Shown here in pieces: positions 27,428 to 36,734 of a stretch of DNA of 64,000 nucleotides. Position 1 is the stretch's first letter. Each line of letters opens with the position of its first letter. The DNA lies in NCBI RefSeq assembly GCF_003991135.1, contig NZ_CP016379.1, forward strand, positions 2,852,001 through 2,916,000, read 5' to 3'. Under the pieces are notes generated by a model. The model searched no databases and was not told where the DNA came from. It saw only the letters and a list, made by a program, of their open reading frames with translations. A program made the position numbers and the translations under genes. Source of the stretch: Anoxybacter fermentans. GTDB lineage: Bacteria; Bacillota; Halanaerobiia; DY22613.

Positions 27428-28204
27428 ATGATTACATTTGAAGAATTTAAAACTCAGGCCTCTAAAATTTTAGGACTTAATCTATCAAGCTATAAAGCAA
27501 AACGGGTTCAGCGGCGGGTAGAAAGTTTAATGCGCCGCCGTAATATACCCGATTATACTACCTGTTTAGAACTTTTAAGAAATAATTCTAATTTCCGGGC
27601 TGATTTCTTAAACCATTTTACTATTAATACCTCGGAATTTTTTCGAAATCCGTCTAACTTCGTAACTTTAAAAAATGAAATCTTCCCTGAACTTTTTGCA
27701 GGAGGTAAAAAAGTAAAAATCTGGAGCGCGCCCTGTTCTAACGGTTGTGAACCATACTCATTGGCTATCATCATTGATGAGCTGGGAATCAAATCACACC
27801 AATACGAAATTTTAGGTGTTGACATTGATCCTAACATTCTTCAGGCTGCAAAAAAGGGAATTTATAATTCCGGAGCACTTAAGAATGTCAGCACTGAACG
27901 GCTACAAAAGTATTTCAAACAGGTAGGTACCAATACCTTTGCCCTTAGTGAAAAAATCAAAAAAATGGTGCACTTTAAAGAATTCGATCTATTAAAAGAT
28001 ACTTACAGCAAAAATTGGGATTTAATTCTTTGCCGTAACTTTTTTATCTACTTAACTTCAGATGTTAAAGATCTTTTGACACGCAAATTTGTTGACGCCC
28101 TGCGTCCAGGAGGTATCCTCTTTTTAGGCAATACTGAGTTTATCTTTGAACCGGAAAAATTCGGACTTTCCAAGATTGTTTCAAGCTTTTACCGGAAAAT
28201 ATAA
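27428..28204 (+). CDS. cheR: Chemotaxis protein methyltransferase CheR
   Basis: 258 residues. The N-terminal helical CheR_N domain is followed by the basic YKAKRVQRRVESLMRRR and the SAM-dependent domain: FFRNPSNFVTLKNEI, motif I KIWSAPCSNGCEPYSLAI, LGVDIDPNILQAAKKGIY, and LILCRNFFIYL. Motif I has SAPCSNGCEPYS where most CheRs have SAGCSTGEEPYS. The enzyme methylates glutamates of chemoreceptors. It starts at ATG 27428 after AAAGGAG; a longer open frame from 27296 overlaps cheB and is not used. The IS1182 copy B begins 11 bases after its stop. Confidence 0.96.
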   Translation: MITFEEFKTQASKILGLNLSSYKAKRVQRRVESLMRRRNIPDYTTCLELLRNNSNFRADFLNHFTINTSEFFRNPSNFVTLKNEIFPELFAGGKKVKIWSAPCSNGCEPYSLAIIIDELGIKSHQYEILGVDIDPNILQAAKKGIYNSGALKNVSTERLQKYFKQVGTNTFALSEKIKKMVHFKEFDLLKDTYSKNWDLILCRNFFIYLTSDVKDLLTRKFVDALRPGGILFLGNTEFIFEPEKFGLSKIVSSFYRKI

Positions 28205-28214
28205 AGCAAAAATA

Positions 28215-29996
28215 GGGGCTGTCCCAAAAGTAATTGATTACTTTTGGGCATGGCCCCTTTTTTCATTGTTCATTTTAAATTCATTGAAAATTTTTCTGTT
28301 AAGAAAATAAAAACCCATACCTGACATTCTATACTGTTGCCAGTTTAGCCAGGTTATGGGCTATACACAGTAAACCCCATTCAATTTTTACTTTCTCAAG
28401 GCCACGAAGCAGAAATCTCCGGAATGACCAATTACCTTTGATCCTTCCAAAGACAGATTCCGCTTCAATTGCTCTTTGAGAACGGAGTTTCATACCTTTA
28501 TCGGAACAAAGGTTTTCCTTTACCTTTTGCTTATATTCACGTAATTTAAAATTTATTCTTATTACTCGATCACCTTTGGCCCTGGTACAATTTTCTTTTA
28601 ACTCACACTCATCACAATTTTCGCATTTGTAATATCTAATTTGTTTAGTATATCCATTTTCAGTCTTAATTTCTTTTGTCTTACAGTAAATGAGTCTTCT
28701 TTGAGCAGGACAAATAAACTCGTCGTTTTCTTTATCATACGGCCAGTTTTCTACTTTAAATATATCATTTTTAAACTTCTTCTTTTGTTCTTTATGAAAA
28801 GTATTATACTTAACATAAATATTAGTATTGGCTTTCTCTAAGTAATCATAATTTTCCTCACTACCATAACCTGAATCAGCTATCACATTTTCCGGAATCT
28901 TACCTGTAACTTCTTTTACTTTTTCTAAATGAGGTATTAAGCATCTTGAATCTGCCGGCCTTTGATGAATACTATAACCAACTACAAACTGATTCTCTGT
29001 ACCTATCTGAACATTATATGCGGGCTTCAATTGCCCATTTTTCATGTGGTCTTCTTTCATTCTCATAAAAGTTGCATCAGTATCTGTTTTAGAATAACTG
29101 TTTCGTCCATTTAAAATCTCTTCCTGCTGCTCATATTTTTTCATTCGAGGAAGACATTTATCTTTGAGCTCTTTAACTGTTTTTTTTTAACTTCTTATCT
29201 TTGGAGTTCTTTTCTAGACGTTCTTCAAGTTCCTTAATTTTTTCTTCGAGTTTCTTTGAATCTATTTCTTTTCCTTCACCCATCTCCTCCAGGTCATTAT
29301 CCCCATACAATCTATTCTCTTCTTCGTTGGTTTTCTCAATCTCTTTTAAAAGTTCATTAATTTTTGCCCTAAGCCTTGCTTTGTACTTCTTTGTCGCTTT
29401 TCTCCAGACAAAGCTATATTTGTTTGCATTAGCTTCTATTTTTGTACCATCTAAAAAGTAATTCTCTAACTTTACATATCCTTCTTCTATAAGAAGTTCC
29501 AATACTGATGCAAATACCTCATCAATAACATCTTTCATGATCTCTGATCTGAATCGGTTTATCGTCCGAAAATCAGGTTTATTGTTACCACTAAGCCACA
29601 TAAAATAAATATTTTCCCGAAGTGCCTTGGCAATTCGTCTTGATGAATATATTCTCTGAGTATAGGCATATACTATAACCTTAAGCATCATTTTCGGATG
29701 GTAGCTGCTTCTACCCCCACCTTTATATTTTTCAAGCAGGGGTTCAATATTCATCCTTTCTATAGCTGAATTTACCACCCTTACTAAATGATTTTCAGGA
29801 ATAAACACATCAAAACTCAAAGGCAACATTGTCTGATTCATATTATATTCAATAAATGTCTTTTTATTATGGTTTTTCCTCTTCATATTTATATTTTACC
29901 ATAAAAAAAAGGTGTTGTCTTTATAAAAATTTCTGACAACACCTTTCTTTTAATATTTACTTTTGGGGGTTATAAAGGGACTTTTGGGACAGCCCC
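28215..29996 (-). mobile_element. IS1182-family insertion sequence, copy B
   Basis: 1782 bp, one base longer than copy A, with the same terminal repeats and the same left-end hairpin (28215-28257). It is wedged between the convergent cheR and hflX genes: 11 bases after the cheR stop and 3 bases from the hflX stop. Near identity with copy A points to recent transposition. No clear target duplication. Confidence 0.9.
28329..29886 (-). pseudogene. IS1182-family transposase broken by a one-base frameshift
   Basis: Same protein as in copy A but read in two frames: 29173-29886 (N-terminal 237 residues) and 28329-29144 (C-terminal part). The cause is visible: a T-run at about 29180-29188 has nine Ts where copy A has eight. 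One further difference changes Val to Ala in a conserved ICPxQRR segment. If the extra T is real, this copy depends on copy A for transposase. Programmed slippage at the run is possible, though copy A needs none. Confidence 0.88.
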
Positions 29997-29999
29997 TGT

Positions 30000-31799
30000 T
30001 CATTTAACCATCTTCCTAATCACATATTCCTCTAACTGACCAGCCAATATGGGATCAACTTTTACCTTCATGTATATCCCCTCATTCCGATATTCTTCTT
30101 TTAATACATTTGCCGTTTTGTGAAGTTTTTCTACCCAACCACCTTGATTATATGGAAAAATAACTTCTAACTCTTTAAAGTCCCGCTCTACTTCTTTACG
30201 AATTAGATCAAGCAAATCCTCTATACCTTCACCCGTAAGAGCAGAAATGACAGCAGAAGGCCTTATCCTTTCTCTCAAATACTCAGCTTCATTAGTACTA
30301 ATTAAATCAGCTTTGTTAAAAACTGTGATAATAGGTTTTTCTAATACTTCCAAATCACCCAATACATTCCATACCGTACGCATCTGAAGTTCCCGTTCAG
30401 AATGACTGGCATCAACAATATGAAGCAAAATATCAGCACGCTGAACTTCCTCTAAAGTTGCACGAAATGCAGCTATAAGATGATGGGGAAGTTTTTGAAT
30501 AAAACCTACTGTATCACTCAAAAGAACAGCTGAGCTTCCCAAATCCAGTTTACGCATGGTAGGATCAAGAGTTGCAAATAGCTTATCTTCGGACAGAACA
30601 CCAGCATTAGTTAATTTATTTAAAAGGGTAGATTTACCAGCATTAGTATAACCAACCAGAGCAACAACGGGAAGATTTCGATTTTGCTGGTGTAATTCCC
30701 GCAATCCAGCCAACTGTTTAATCTCTTTCTCCAGGTCCTGAATTCTTTTCCGGATTCTACGGCGATCTACTTCCAATTTGGTTTCACCAGGACCACGGGT
30801 ACCGATTCCACCACCTAACCTGGACAACTTAGATCCAAGACCTGTCAATCTGGGAAGCATATATTTAAGCTGGGCCAATTCTACCTGTAATTTTCCCTCC
30901 CGGGTTCGGGCATGTTGAGCAAAAATATCCAATATCAAGCGGCTACGATCAACAATCTTTACTTCAATCAACTCTTCTAAATTGCGCTGTTGAGCCGGAG
31001 TTAACTCATCATCAAATATAATCAGATCAATTTGCTCTAAATAGGCTCTATACTTAAGCTCAACTGCCTTACCCTGCCCAATATAAAAAGCAGGATGTGG
31101 AGCATCTCTTTTTTGGATAATCATCCCCACTACTTCTGCTCCCGCCGTTAAAGTCAGTTGTTTTAATTCAGCCAGTGATTCTTCAAGAGAATATTGATCC
31201 TTATTCACTGGAAGATCAAGACCGACAAGTAAAGCTCTTTCCTTTAAACCCTCCTGAATTAGATGGGAAGATCCTTCTTTTAACTCTGCTTCAATTTCTT
31301 CAATTCGATATTCCGGGTCTAGATGGGTTAAATCACAAAGACTATAACTACCCTCGGAAACAAAACTCCTACTTAAAAAACCCTCACAAACCTCAGGGTA
31401 AAAGATCATTGCTTCATTGGTCCGTAAATCAGCTTTAAGATAAAGATCAAACCCATAACGAACAAAAATATACTTTTCTTTCAGTGTGAGATTATAAATT
31501 TCAAGATCAACACCAAAAATGAGCCACCGCAAACCGGAAAGGCTTTGTGCATTATTAAAAGTAATTTCTTCCCACTCTCTTAAAATTGTTTCATCCATCT
31601 CACCTGGAAATACACCTAAAATCTGACCTCTGCGATTAGTTATCAGATGAAGATTAATATCATTTTTGAAAACAAAATCTTTAACTTTTTCAAGTTTTTT
31701 AGAAGAGATCAACTCTGTATGAATATCAGACCATTGAATCATTTCTTCTAATTTTTCATATATTTTTCTACTCACCTTTAATTTATCTAAAGGAAACAT
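30000..31799 (-). CDS. hflX: Ribosome-associated GTPase HflX (long form)
   Basis: 599 residues. About 190 residues precede the HflX core; this extension has mixed alpha/beta character and no motif I can name. The glycine-rich HflX signature [20 protein letters not shown] follows, then the coiled-coil linker and the GTPase domain: G1 [15 protein letters not shown]3 [14 protein letters not shown]4 FNKADLI. HflX splits stalled or hibernating ribosomes under stress. The ATG follows AGGAGG. The gene is convergent with cheR across IS1182 copy B, and its leader holds a copy of the dispersed palindrome. Confidence 0.95.
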   Translation of the reverse strand: MFPLDKLKVSRKIYEKLEEMIQWSDIHTELISSKKLEKVKDFVFKNDINLHLITNRRGQILGVFPGEMDETILREWEEITFNNAQSLSGLRWLIFGVDLEIYNLTLKEKYIFVRYGFDLYLKADLRTNEAMIFYPEVCEGFLSRSFVSEGSYSLCDLTHLDPEYRIEEIEAELKEGSSHLIQEGLKERALLVGLDLPVNKDQYSLEESLAELKQLTLTAGAEVVGMIIQKRDAPHPAFYIGQGKAVELKYRAYLEQIDLIIFDDELTPAQQRNLEELIEVKIVDRSRLILDIFAQHARTREGKLQVELAQLKYMLPRLTGLGSKLSRLGGGIGTRGPGETKLEVDRRRIRKRIQDLEKEIKQLAGLRELHQQNRNLPVVALVGYTNAGKSTLLNKLTNAGVLSEDKLFATLDPTMRKLDLGSSAVLLSDTVGFIQKLPHHLIAAFRATLEEVQRADILLHIVDASHSERELQMRTVWNVLGDLEVLEKPIITVFNKADLISTNEAEYLRERIRPSAVISALTGEGIEDLLDLIRKEVERDFKELEVIFPYNQGGWVEKLHKTANVLKEEYRNEGIYMKVKVDPILAGQLEEYVIRKMVK

Positions 31800-31840
31800 A
31801 TAATTCCTCCTCCATTTAAGAACAAAATGCCCTTCGGGTA

Positions 31841-32046
31841 CTACACAAAGCTAATTTTTGCTTCACAGTGAAATTTTTCAAACCATCTAAAGTTAGATCT
31901 CAGTCGAAATAAGGCACACTAATCAACGGGCCCTCCTGGCCCCTGATTAGCTCATCACATCCTATGATGAAGCCTTATTTCTCCTTCGATCCCACTAAGA
32001 TGGTTTAACAAAAAATTTCAATAACGCTCAAAATTAGCTTTATGCA
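31841..32046. repeat. Dispersed palindromic element, copy 2 (hflX leader)
   Basis: About 206 bp, reversed relative to copies 3 and 6. On the minus strand it reads GAAATAAGGC, a hairpin with loop TAGGATG, a second hairpin GGGCC-AGGAG-GGCCC, and GCCTTATTTC, inside diverged outer arms. It lies between the rex terminator and hflX, about 40 bases upstream of the hflX start, in the sense that puts AGGA loops on the hflX transcript strand. Confidence 0.85.
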
Positions 32047-32103
32047 ATTTAATTCAAATTGTTATCCACAACCTACGAAAAAGTATAAATTCCTAAACAT
32101 CAA

Positions 32104-32138
32104 AGAAAATCCCCCTACCAAAAGGTCAGGGGGATTTT
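32104..32138 (-). terminator. rex terminator
   Basis: On the minus strand AATCCCCCTGACC pairs with GGTAGGGGGATT across TTTT and is followed by TTC. It begins a few bases after the rex stop codon. Strong GC stem. Confidence 0.88.
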
Positions 32139-32141
32139 TAA

Positions 32142-32774
32142 TTATTCATTTCGTGCCAAATGGTACACCAGACCAATAATTCCTACAGATAAATCTTCAT
32201 TTTTGACCTTAACATCCTCCGGAACAATAATTCTGGTTGGCGCAAAATTCCAGATTGCCTTAATTCCAACACTAACCAATTGATCAGCCACTTGCTGGGC
32301 ACTTGCAGCAGGAACTGCAATGATCCCCATTTTGATATTGTACTTTTCCACAACTTCTTTTAAATTTTTAATACTCTGTACGGTAATACCGGAGATGCTA
32401 TTGCCAATTTTATTTAAATCAGTATCCAAAACAGCTTTTATTTCCAACCCCAATTTACGGAAACCTTCATAATTGACCAATGCACGCCCAAGGTTTCCAG
32501 CACCGACTAGAACTATCGGCCAATGATTATTTAAACCCAGAATTCGTTCCAGATTTTTTAAAAGTAACTTAACTTCATAACCTACTCCCCGGCGTCCAAA
32601 CTCTCCATAATAGGATAAGTCTTTCCGCACCTGGGTTGAAGGCACACCAATTCTCTCTCCTAACTCTTTGGATGAAATCACTTCAATATCCATTTTGTCT
32701 AATTTGGCTAAACAGCGATAATATAAAGGCAAACGCTCAATTGTGGTTCTGGGAATTGCTATCTTCCCCTTCAT
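32142..32774 (-). CDS. rex: Redox-sensing transcriptional repressor Rex
   Basis: 210 residues. The N-terminal winged helix (ISSKELGERIGVPSTQVRKD then LSYYGEFGRRGVGY) is followed by a Rossmann NAD(H)-binding domain (PIVLVGAGNLGRALVNYEGF) and the dimer-swap C-terminal helix. Rex senses the NADH/NAD+ ratio and represses fermentation and respiration genes when NADH is low, fitting an anaerobe. The ATG has AAGGAGG upstream. Next on the same strand is hflX, beyond a terminator and a palindromic repeat. I see no Rex operator near its own promoter. Confidence 0.97.
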   Translation of the reverse strand: MKGKIAIPRTTIERLPLYYRCLAKLDKMDIEVISSKELGERIGVPSTQVRKDLSYYGEFGRRGVGYEVKLLLKNLERILGLNNHWPIVLVGAGNLGRALVNYEGFRKLGLEIKAVLDTDLNKIGNSISGITVQSIKNLKEVVEKYNIKMGIIAVPAASAQQVADQLVSVGIKAIWNFAPTRIIVPEDVKVKNEDLSVGIIGLVYHLARNE

Positions 32775-32870
32775 CCCAATTCCTCCTTATAACTAAAAAC
32801 TCCGCTTCTCCCCTGAAACAAAAACTATATTACCATTATACTATATACTACTAAAAAATTCAATTTTCTA

Positions 32871-33473
32871 TCAATAACAAATCTTGTAATAAAGATCTAA
32901 CATAGATTTATGTAATTCATTTGTTAAGATATCTATCTCTTCTTTGGTATTTTCTCTTTTCTCTACAGAAATAGGTTTTCCAAATATTATCCTTACTTTT
33001 GGTCTTTTAAATAAACCCCAAAACCTGACTTTCTCTAGACCGGTTATAGCTGCAGGATAAATGGGAACATTCCCGATTAAAGCCAACCGAGCAGCTCCTT
33101 TTTTAATATTTCCGAACTCCTTTTTCCTCCGGGTTCCTTGAGGAAAAATGCAGACATATTTATTTCCTGAAAAAAGTTCAATTGTTCTTTTAATACTATT
33201 TACCCCGGGCCGCTGACGATTTACAGGTATCACTCCCAACCAATTTAACATAGGAGCAAGAAAAGGAAAACGAAAAATTTCTTCTTTAGCAATATGGTGT
33301 ATCCAGGTAGGATACAAGACATAACTAATTAAAATAGGATCCAAAGCATGTATATGGTTTACCGCTATTAATGCTCCACTGTCTTTCGGTAATTCAGGAT
33401 AATTTATAACCTCCAGACGTATAAAAACTGGTATAATCATATCAGCAATTATTTTTAAAATTTTATATCCCAT
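32871..33473 (-). CDS. plsC: 1-acyl-sn-glycerol-3-phosphate acyltransferase PlsC
   Basis: About 200 residues. The catalytic NHx4D is VNHIHALDPILISY, and the second and third blocks are VIPVNRQRPGVNSI and CIFPQGTRRKKE. The latter has Gln where most PlsC enzymes carry Glu (FPEGTR), a change worth noting since that residue contacts the substrate phosphate region. The final block is VPIYPAAITGLEK. It acylates lysophosphatidic acid at the membrane to give phosphatidic acid. I prefer ATG 33473; a TTG at 33482 is too near the AAAGGG site. Confidence 0.92.
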   Translation of the reverse strand: MGYKILKIIADMIIPVFIRLEVINYPELPKDSGALIAVNHIHALDPILISYVLYPTWIHHIAKEEIFRFPFLAPMLNWLGVIPVNRQRPGVNSIKRTIELFSGNKYVCIFPQGTRRKKEFGNIKKGAARLALIGNVPIYPAAITGLEKVRFWGLFKRPKVRIIFGKPISVEKRENTKEEIDILTNELHKSMLDLYYKICY

Positions 33474-33540
33474 CCCCAACACACCCTTTAAAAAATTTTT
33501 TCATTATAATTAATATTTCGCTTATAAAATTAAATATCCT

Positions 33541-34095
33541 TCAAAAAGCGATTCTTTTTTGAATATAGAGCCCCGCCATGAAATTATTTGTAAAATGAAC
33601 AATAACGGTAATTAGAAGACTACTGGTAGCCAAATAGAGCCAGCCCAAAAATAAACTAATAAGAAAAGCATAAAGTCCGTGAGCCCATAGTTTTTTAATA
33701 AAACCCCAATGCAGAATTGCAAAAATTACAGAGGTAAGCCAGATTCCCAGATGGGATTGGAGTAATCCTCTGAAAAAAAGTTCCTCTATAAAAGCAGGAG
33801 GTAAAGAAATTAAAAGTAAATCATAGTTATCAATTCCTTTTAATATATTAATTACTGTTTCTTCCATATTATTTTTAAATTCAGACCAGACTTCACTTAA
33901 AATCAAACTAAATAATCGAATCCCTATACCAGCTAAAAAACCATAATATACAATCTCCAATAAGTTCAGCTTTCCCTTCCAGAAATCTGCCGTTATGAAA
34001 GTCCTGTTAAAAAAATAATAAAACCCAAGTGTAAATAGTAAAAGTCCACTTTGACTTATCACTATGATTACTTTTAAATTACCATTCCCCCTCAT
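33541..34095 (-). CDS. CPBP (CAAX) intramembrane metalloprotease-like protein
   Basis: 184 residues with five or so membrane helices. The three Abi/CPBP motifs are present: PAFIEELFFRGLLQSHLGIW, FAILHWGFIKK, and the HFTNNFMAG motif. These supply the glutamates and histidines that bind zinc in this protease family. Roles include prenyl-protein processing or, in Firmicutes, bacteriocin immunity and sigma-factor control; no substrate is suggested here. The gene lies 58 bases upstream of plsC on the same strand and downstream of palindromic repeat copy 3. Confidence 0.88.
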   Translation of the reverse strand: MRGNGNLKVIIVISQSGLLLFTLGFYYFFNRTFITADFWKGKLNLLEIVYYGFLAGIGIRLFSLILSEVWSEFKNNMEETVINILKGIDNYDLLLISLPPAFIEELFFRGLLQSHLGIWLTSVIFAILHWGFIKKLWAHGLYAFLISLFLGWLYLATSSLLITVIVHFTNNFMAGLYIQKRIAF

Positions 34096-34215
34096 CTGAC
34101 TACCTCCGTTTTTTGTTTCGTTCCAATCATAATCAGCATTAAATAATTTACCATTAATTATGCAAGAGATGCCCTTTCCAAAATTGTTCTTTAAATTCGG
34201 GTTATTTTCTTACAT

Positions 34216-34440
34216 ATGATTATACTGCAAAAAGCTAATTTTGAGCGACATAGAAATTTTTCGCTAAACCATCTTAGCGAGATTTCCGACGAAATAAGGC
34301 CTCATCACAGGAGGTGATGAACTAATCAAGGGCCAAGAGGGCCCTTTAATTAGGAAGCCTTATTTCGGCGGAAATCGAACTTTAGATGGTTTAAAAAATT
34401 TCTTTTGAAACGAAAAATTAGCTTTTCGCAATATAATCAT
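34216..34440. repeat. Dispersed palindromic element, copy 3 (full length)
   Basis: 225 bp with inverted ends ATGATTATACTGCAAAAAGC and ATGATTATATTGCGAAAAGC. The core reads GAAATAAGGC, hairpin CTCATCAC-AGGAG-GTGATGAA, hairpin AAGGGCC-AAGAG-GGCCCTT, then GCCTTATTTC. It is intergenic, upstream of the CPBP gene and antisense to it. Confidence 0.93.
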
Positions 34441-34564
34441 ATATAGTATAACATATTTCACCTTTAAATTCAATAATATCAATATTTTTTGGTAATACAT
34501 ATAGTATCAAAAAAGTAAGAACAAAATACCTATCTAGTACTTTACCGTATTCATTAATCTTATT

Positions 34565-34607
34565 TCACTACAAAAAGCTAATTTTGAGTGACATCAAATT
34601 TTTTCGC
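34565..34607. repeat. Remnant of one arm of the palindromic element
   Basis: CACTACAAAAAGCTAATTTT followed by GAGTGACAT and TTTTTTCGCC matches the left terminal arm of the full copies. The apical hairpins and right arm are absent. Confidence 0.7.
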
Positions 34608-34671
34608 CTTTCATCTCTCCAATAAATTGGAGGTAATTCCTAAAAGAAACGTCCTAAATCTTTCTACTAAA

Positions 34672-34699
34672 AGAAAAAGTCCCCTGTTAGAAGGGGGAC
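34672..34699 (-). terminator. Terminator after the 55-residue protein gene
   Basis: On the minus strand GTCCCC(C) pairs with GGGGAC around TTCTAACA and is followed by TTTTTC. It sits a few bases after the stop of the small gene at 34707-34874. Confidence 0.8.
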
Positions 34700-34706
34700 A
34701 GACTTT

Positions 34707-34874
34707 CTAATTAACATTTTCTAATTTTTCAACATGATCCTTTCTAATACTTAAGATTTTAAAATTTTTATCATTAACTATTCTGTAGGTAACTTTATTT
34801 ACCTTAAGAACTGTTCCTTCATGCCATTCCCCAAGAACATTTTTATATCTTACCCTATCATTTACTTTAATCAT
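34707..34874 (-). CDS. 55-residue SH3/KOW-like small protein
   Basis: A short gene with a strong GGGAGG site eight bases before ATG 34874 and a terminator just after its stop. The product begins MIKVNDRVRYKNVLGEWHEG and continues TVLKVNKVTYRIVNDKN then FKILSIRKDHVEKLENVN. The pattern of a short beta-barrel (V-x-D-x-V-x-Y ... W-x-x-G-T-V) resembles SH3- or KOW-like small domains, which often bind nucleic acid or ribosomes, but the family is not identified. The tight start and stop signals make it a real gene despite its size. Confidence 0.75.
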   Translation of the reverse strand: MIKVNDRVRYKNVLGEWHEGTVLKVNKVTYRIVNDKNFKILSIRKDHVEKLENVN

Positions 34875-35324
34875 TGGCAATACCTCCCTTTTAGTAATGG
34901 TAATTTTCCTGAAAATAATCTGTTATATATTTTTCTGTTAACGAACCTATGATAATTAGATTCGTTATAATCGAAAAAATTCCTTCAATAATTTATAATT
35001 TTAATGTAAAAAATTAAGAAAATGTAGCTAAGTTTCCACTAACCAAAACAGGCTAATTTATATAAATATATAACCCAACAACCATAAATATAATATATTA
35101 TTTTTGTTAAAATGTAAAGACTTTTTAGATTTTAATATTTATTTTTGTTACATATGTAATTCTTTCCTTAATAATGGAATTTTAAGTCTTCCTCTTTTAA
35201 GAGAGTTCTTATTTATTATTTATTTTTACCACATTTTTTATTTTTTAAACATATTAAGGACTGCAAAATGCAGTCCTCTTCTATAAAAAATAGTCCTCTA
35301 GACGAATTTAAGTTTAAGTTAAAG
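34875..35324. other. Gap with one hairpin, no gene seen
   Basis: About 450 AT-rich bases. AGGACTGCA at 35257 pairs with TGCAGTCCT to 35277 with a three-base loop, 48 bases after the histidine-kinase stop on the minus strand. It may act as that operon's terminator, but the T-run is poor. Short open frames here have no ribosome site. Confidence 0.4.
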
Positions 35325-36734
35325 TTAAACACTTTTGATTGTAAAGCTAAAAACAGACCCCTTTCCTACTTCACTTTTTACATCCACTTTCCCGCCATGC
35401 CGTTCAATAATCTCTTTGACAATAGCCAGGCCCAGACCTGTTCCCTCTTCTTCACCCCGGGTACGGGCTTTATCTACCTTATAAAAGCGATTCCAGATAT
35501 GATCCAGTTCCTCAGCAGGAATTCCACACCCCTCATCTTCTACCTCCACTTTAATCATCTCATCCTCCATATTAGCCCGTATCCAGATAGTGGAACCGGG
35601 TTCTGAATGTTTAATGGCATTACGGACCAGATTAATCAATACCTGGCCTATCCTGTCAGGATCACCCCAGGCTTTTTTAAGATTACTGGCCAACTCTACC
35701 TCAATTTTGTACCTACCCTTCTCTATGATAGGAACCAGATTACTAACTGTTTTTCTTATCACTTCTTCTAATTCAAAAGCCATTTTTTTAAATTTTATAA
35801 TTCCGCTCTCAATCTTAGACAGATCCAGAAGTTCTGTTACAAGGCGGTTCATCCTATCAACTTCATTCATTATAATATTACAATACTCCTCTGGAGAATC
35901 CTCATCCTCAAAGATTCCATCTCGCAAAGCTTTTACATAACCGCGAATGGAGGTAAGGGGTGTCTTTAATTCATGGGAAACATTTCCCACAAATTCCCTC
36001 TGCAGCCTAAGATGGTCTCTTAATTTCTGGCACAAAAAATTAAAATTAGCTGCTAATTGTCCGATTTCATCCTGTCTATCCACCTCAAGCTGGACATCAT
36101 AATTTCCATCAGCCATCTCTATTGCTGCTGAGCTGATCTTTCTTAAAGGATCGGAAATAGAACGGGAGAACTGATAGCTTAAAAATATTGCCAATACCAA
36201 TACAGCTAATCCAATGGTGATAAGTAATTGTCGCAGCTTCTGTATCGTCCCCGAAATGCCGGCAATTGTATTGTATACAAAAACTGCTCCCAATACCTGA
36301 TTGTTTACTTCAATGGGAACGGCTACCATCAAAATCGGCTCCTCAAAATATTTAAAAGCACCACGAATGGCTATTATTTTTCCATTTAATACTTGAGTCA
36401 CTGCTTCACGATCCAGTTTTACACCCAACCATCTTTCACCGGCTGTCGCAGCCTGAATCATTCCCTGTCTGTCGGCAATCCAGATATGTTCGTCAATTAA
36501 CTGAGCCGAACGCTGAAGTTGAGTCATGACAGCAGTATAATACAAACTACCTCTTAACACTGACTGTCCGGCTATGGCTGCTATCTTTTGACCAACATTA
36601 ATAAATTCCTTTTCTTTTGTCTGAAAATAATAATCTTCAAAAAAATAAGTCAGAGAAATACTTAATATAAAAAGGATCAAAAGAATCAAACCTGTAAAAC
36701 GGATCATTAATTTCCCAAAAATACTCCGGATCAT
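35325..36734 (-). CDS. Membrane sensor histidine kinase
   Basis: 469 residues. First helix about 12-32, an extracellular sensor of about 130 residues (a single Cache/PAS-like domain by size), second helix about 163-185, HAMP about 186-238, then HisKA with the phospho-His in GNVSHELKTPLTSIRGY. The ATPase domain has N box GQVLINLVRNAIKHSEPG, G1 VEDEGCGIPAEELDHIWNRF and G2 GEEEGTGLGLAIVKEIIERH. It overlaps its regulator gene by four bases (ATGA), so the two are translationally coupled. The architecture resembles PhoR/ResE/WalK-like kinases; no internal PAS is evident. The signal is unknown. Confidence 0.93.
   Translation of the reverse strand: MIRSIFGKLMIRFTGLILLILFILSISLTYFFEDYYFQTKEKEFINVGQKIAAIAGQSVLRGSLYYTAVMTQLQRSAQLIDEHIWIADRQGMIQAATAGERWLGVKLDREAVTQVLNGKIIAIRGAFKYFEEPILMVAVPIEVNNQVLGAVFVYNTIAGISGTIQKLRQLLITIGLAVLVLAIFLSYQFSRSISDPLRKISSAAIEMADGNYDVQLEVDRQDEIGQLAANFNFLCQKLRDHLRLQREFVGNVSHELKTPLTSIRGYVKALRDGIFEDEDSPEEYCNIIMNEVDRMNRLVTELLDLSKIESGIIKFKKMAFELEEVIRKTVSNLVPIIEKGRYKIEVELASNLKKAWGDPDRIGQVLINLVRNAIKHSEPGSTIWIRANMEDEMIKVEVEDEGCGIPAEELDHIWNRFYKVDKARTRGEEEGTGLGLAIVKEIIERHGGKVDVKSEVGKGSVFSFTIKSV

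Noticed and set aside
34216-34440. Retron or reverse-transcriptase-linked non-coding RNA as an explanation of the palindromes
   Set aside because: No reverse transcriptase gene is in the window, copies are numerous and scattered, and there is no msr/msd-like layout with a priming guanosine.
35104-35286. Plus-strand frame rich in Phe, Ile and Leu near 35.1 kb
   Set aside because: Composition reflects AT-rich DNA, no ribosome site, and it runs into the histidine-kinase terminator region.
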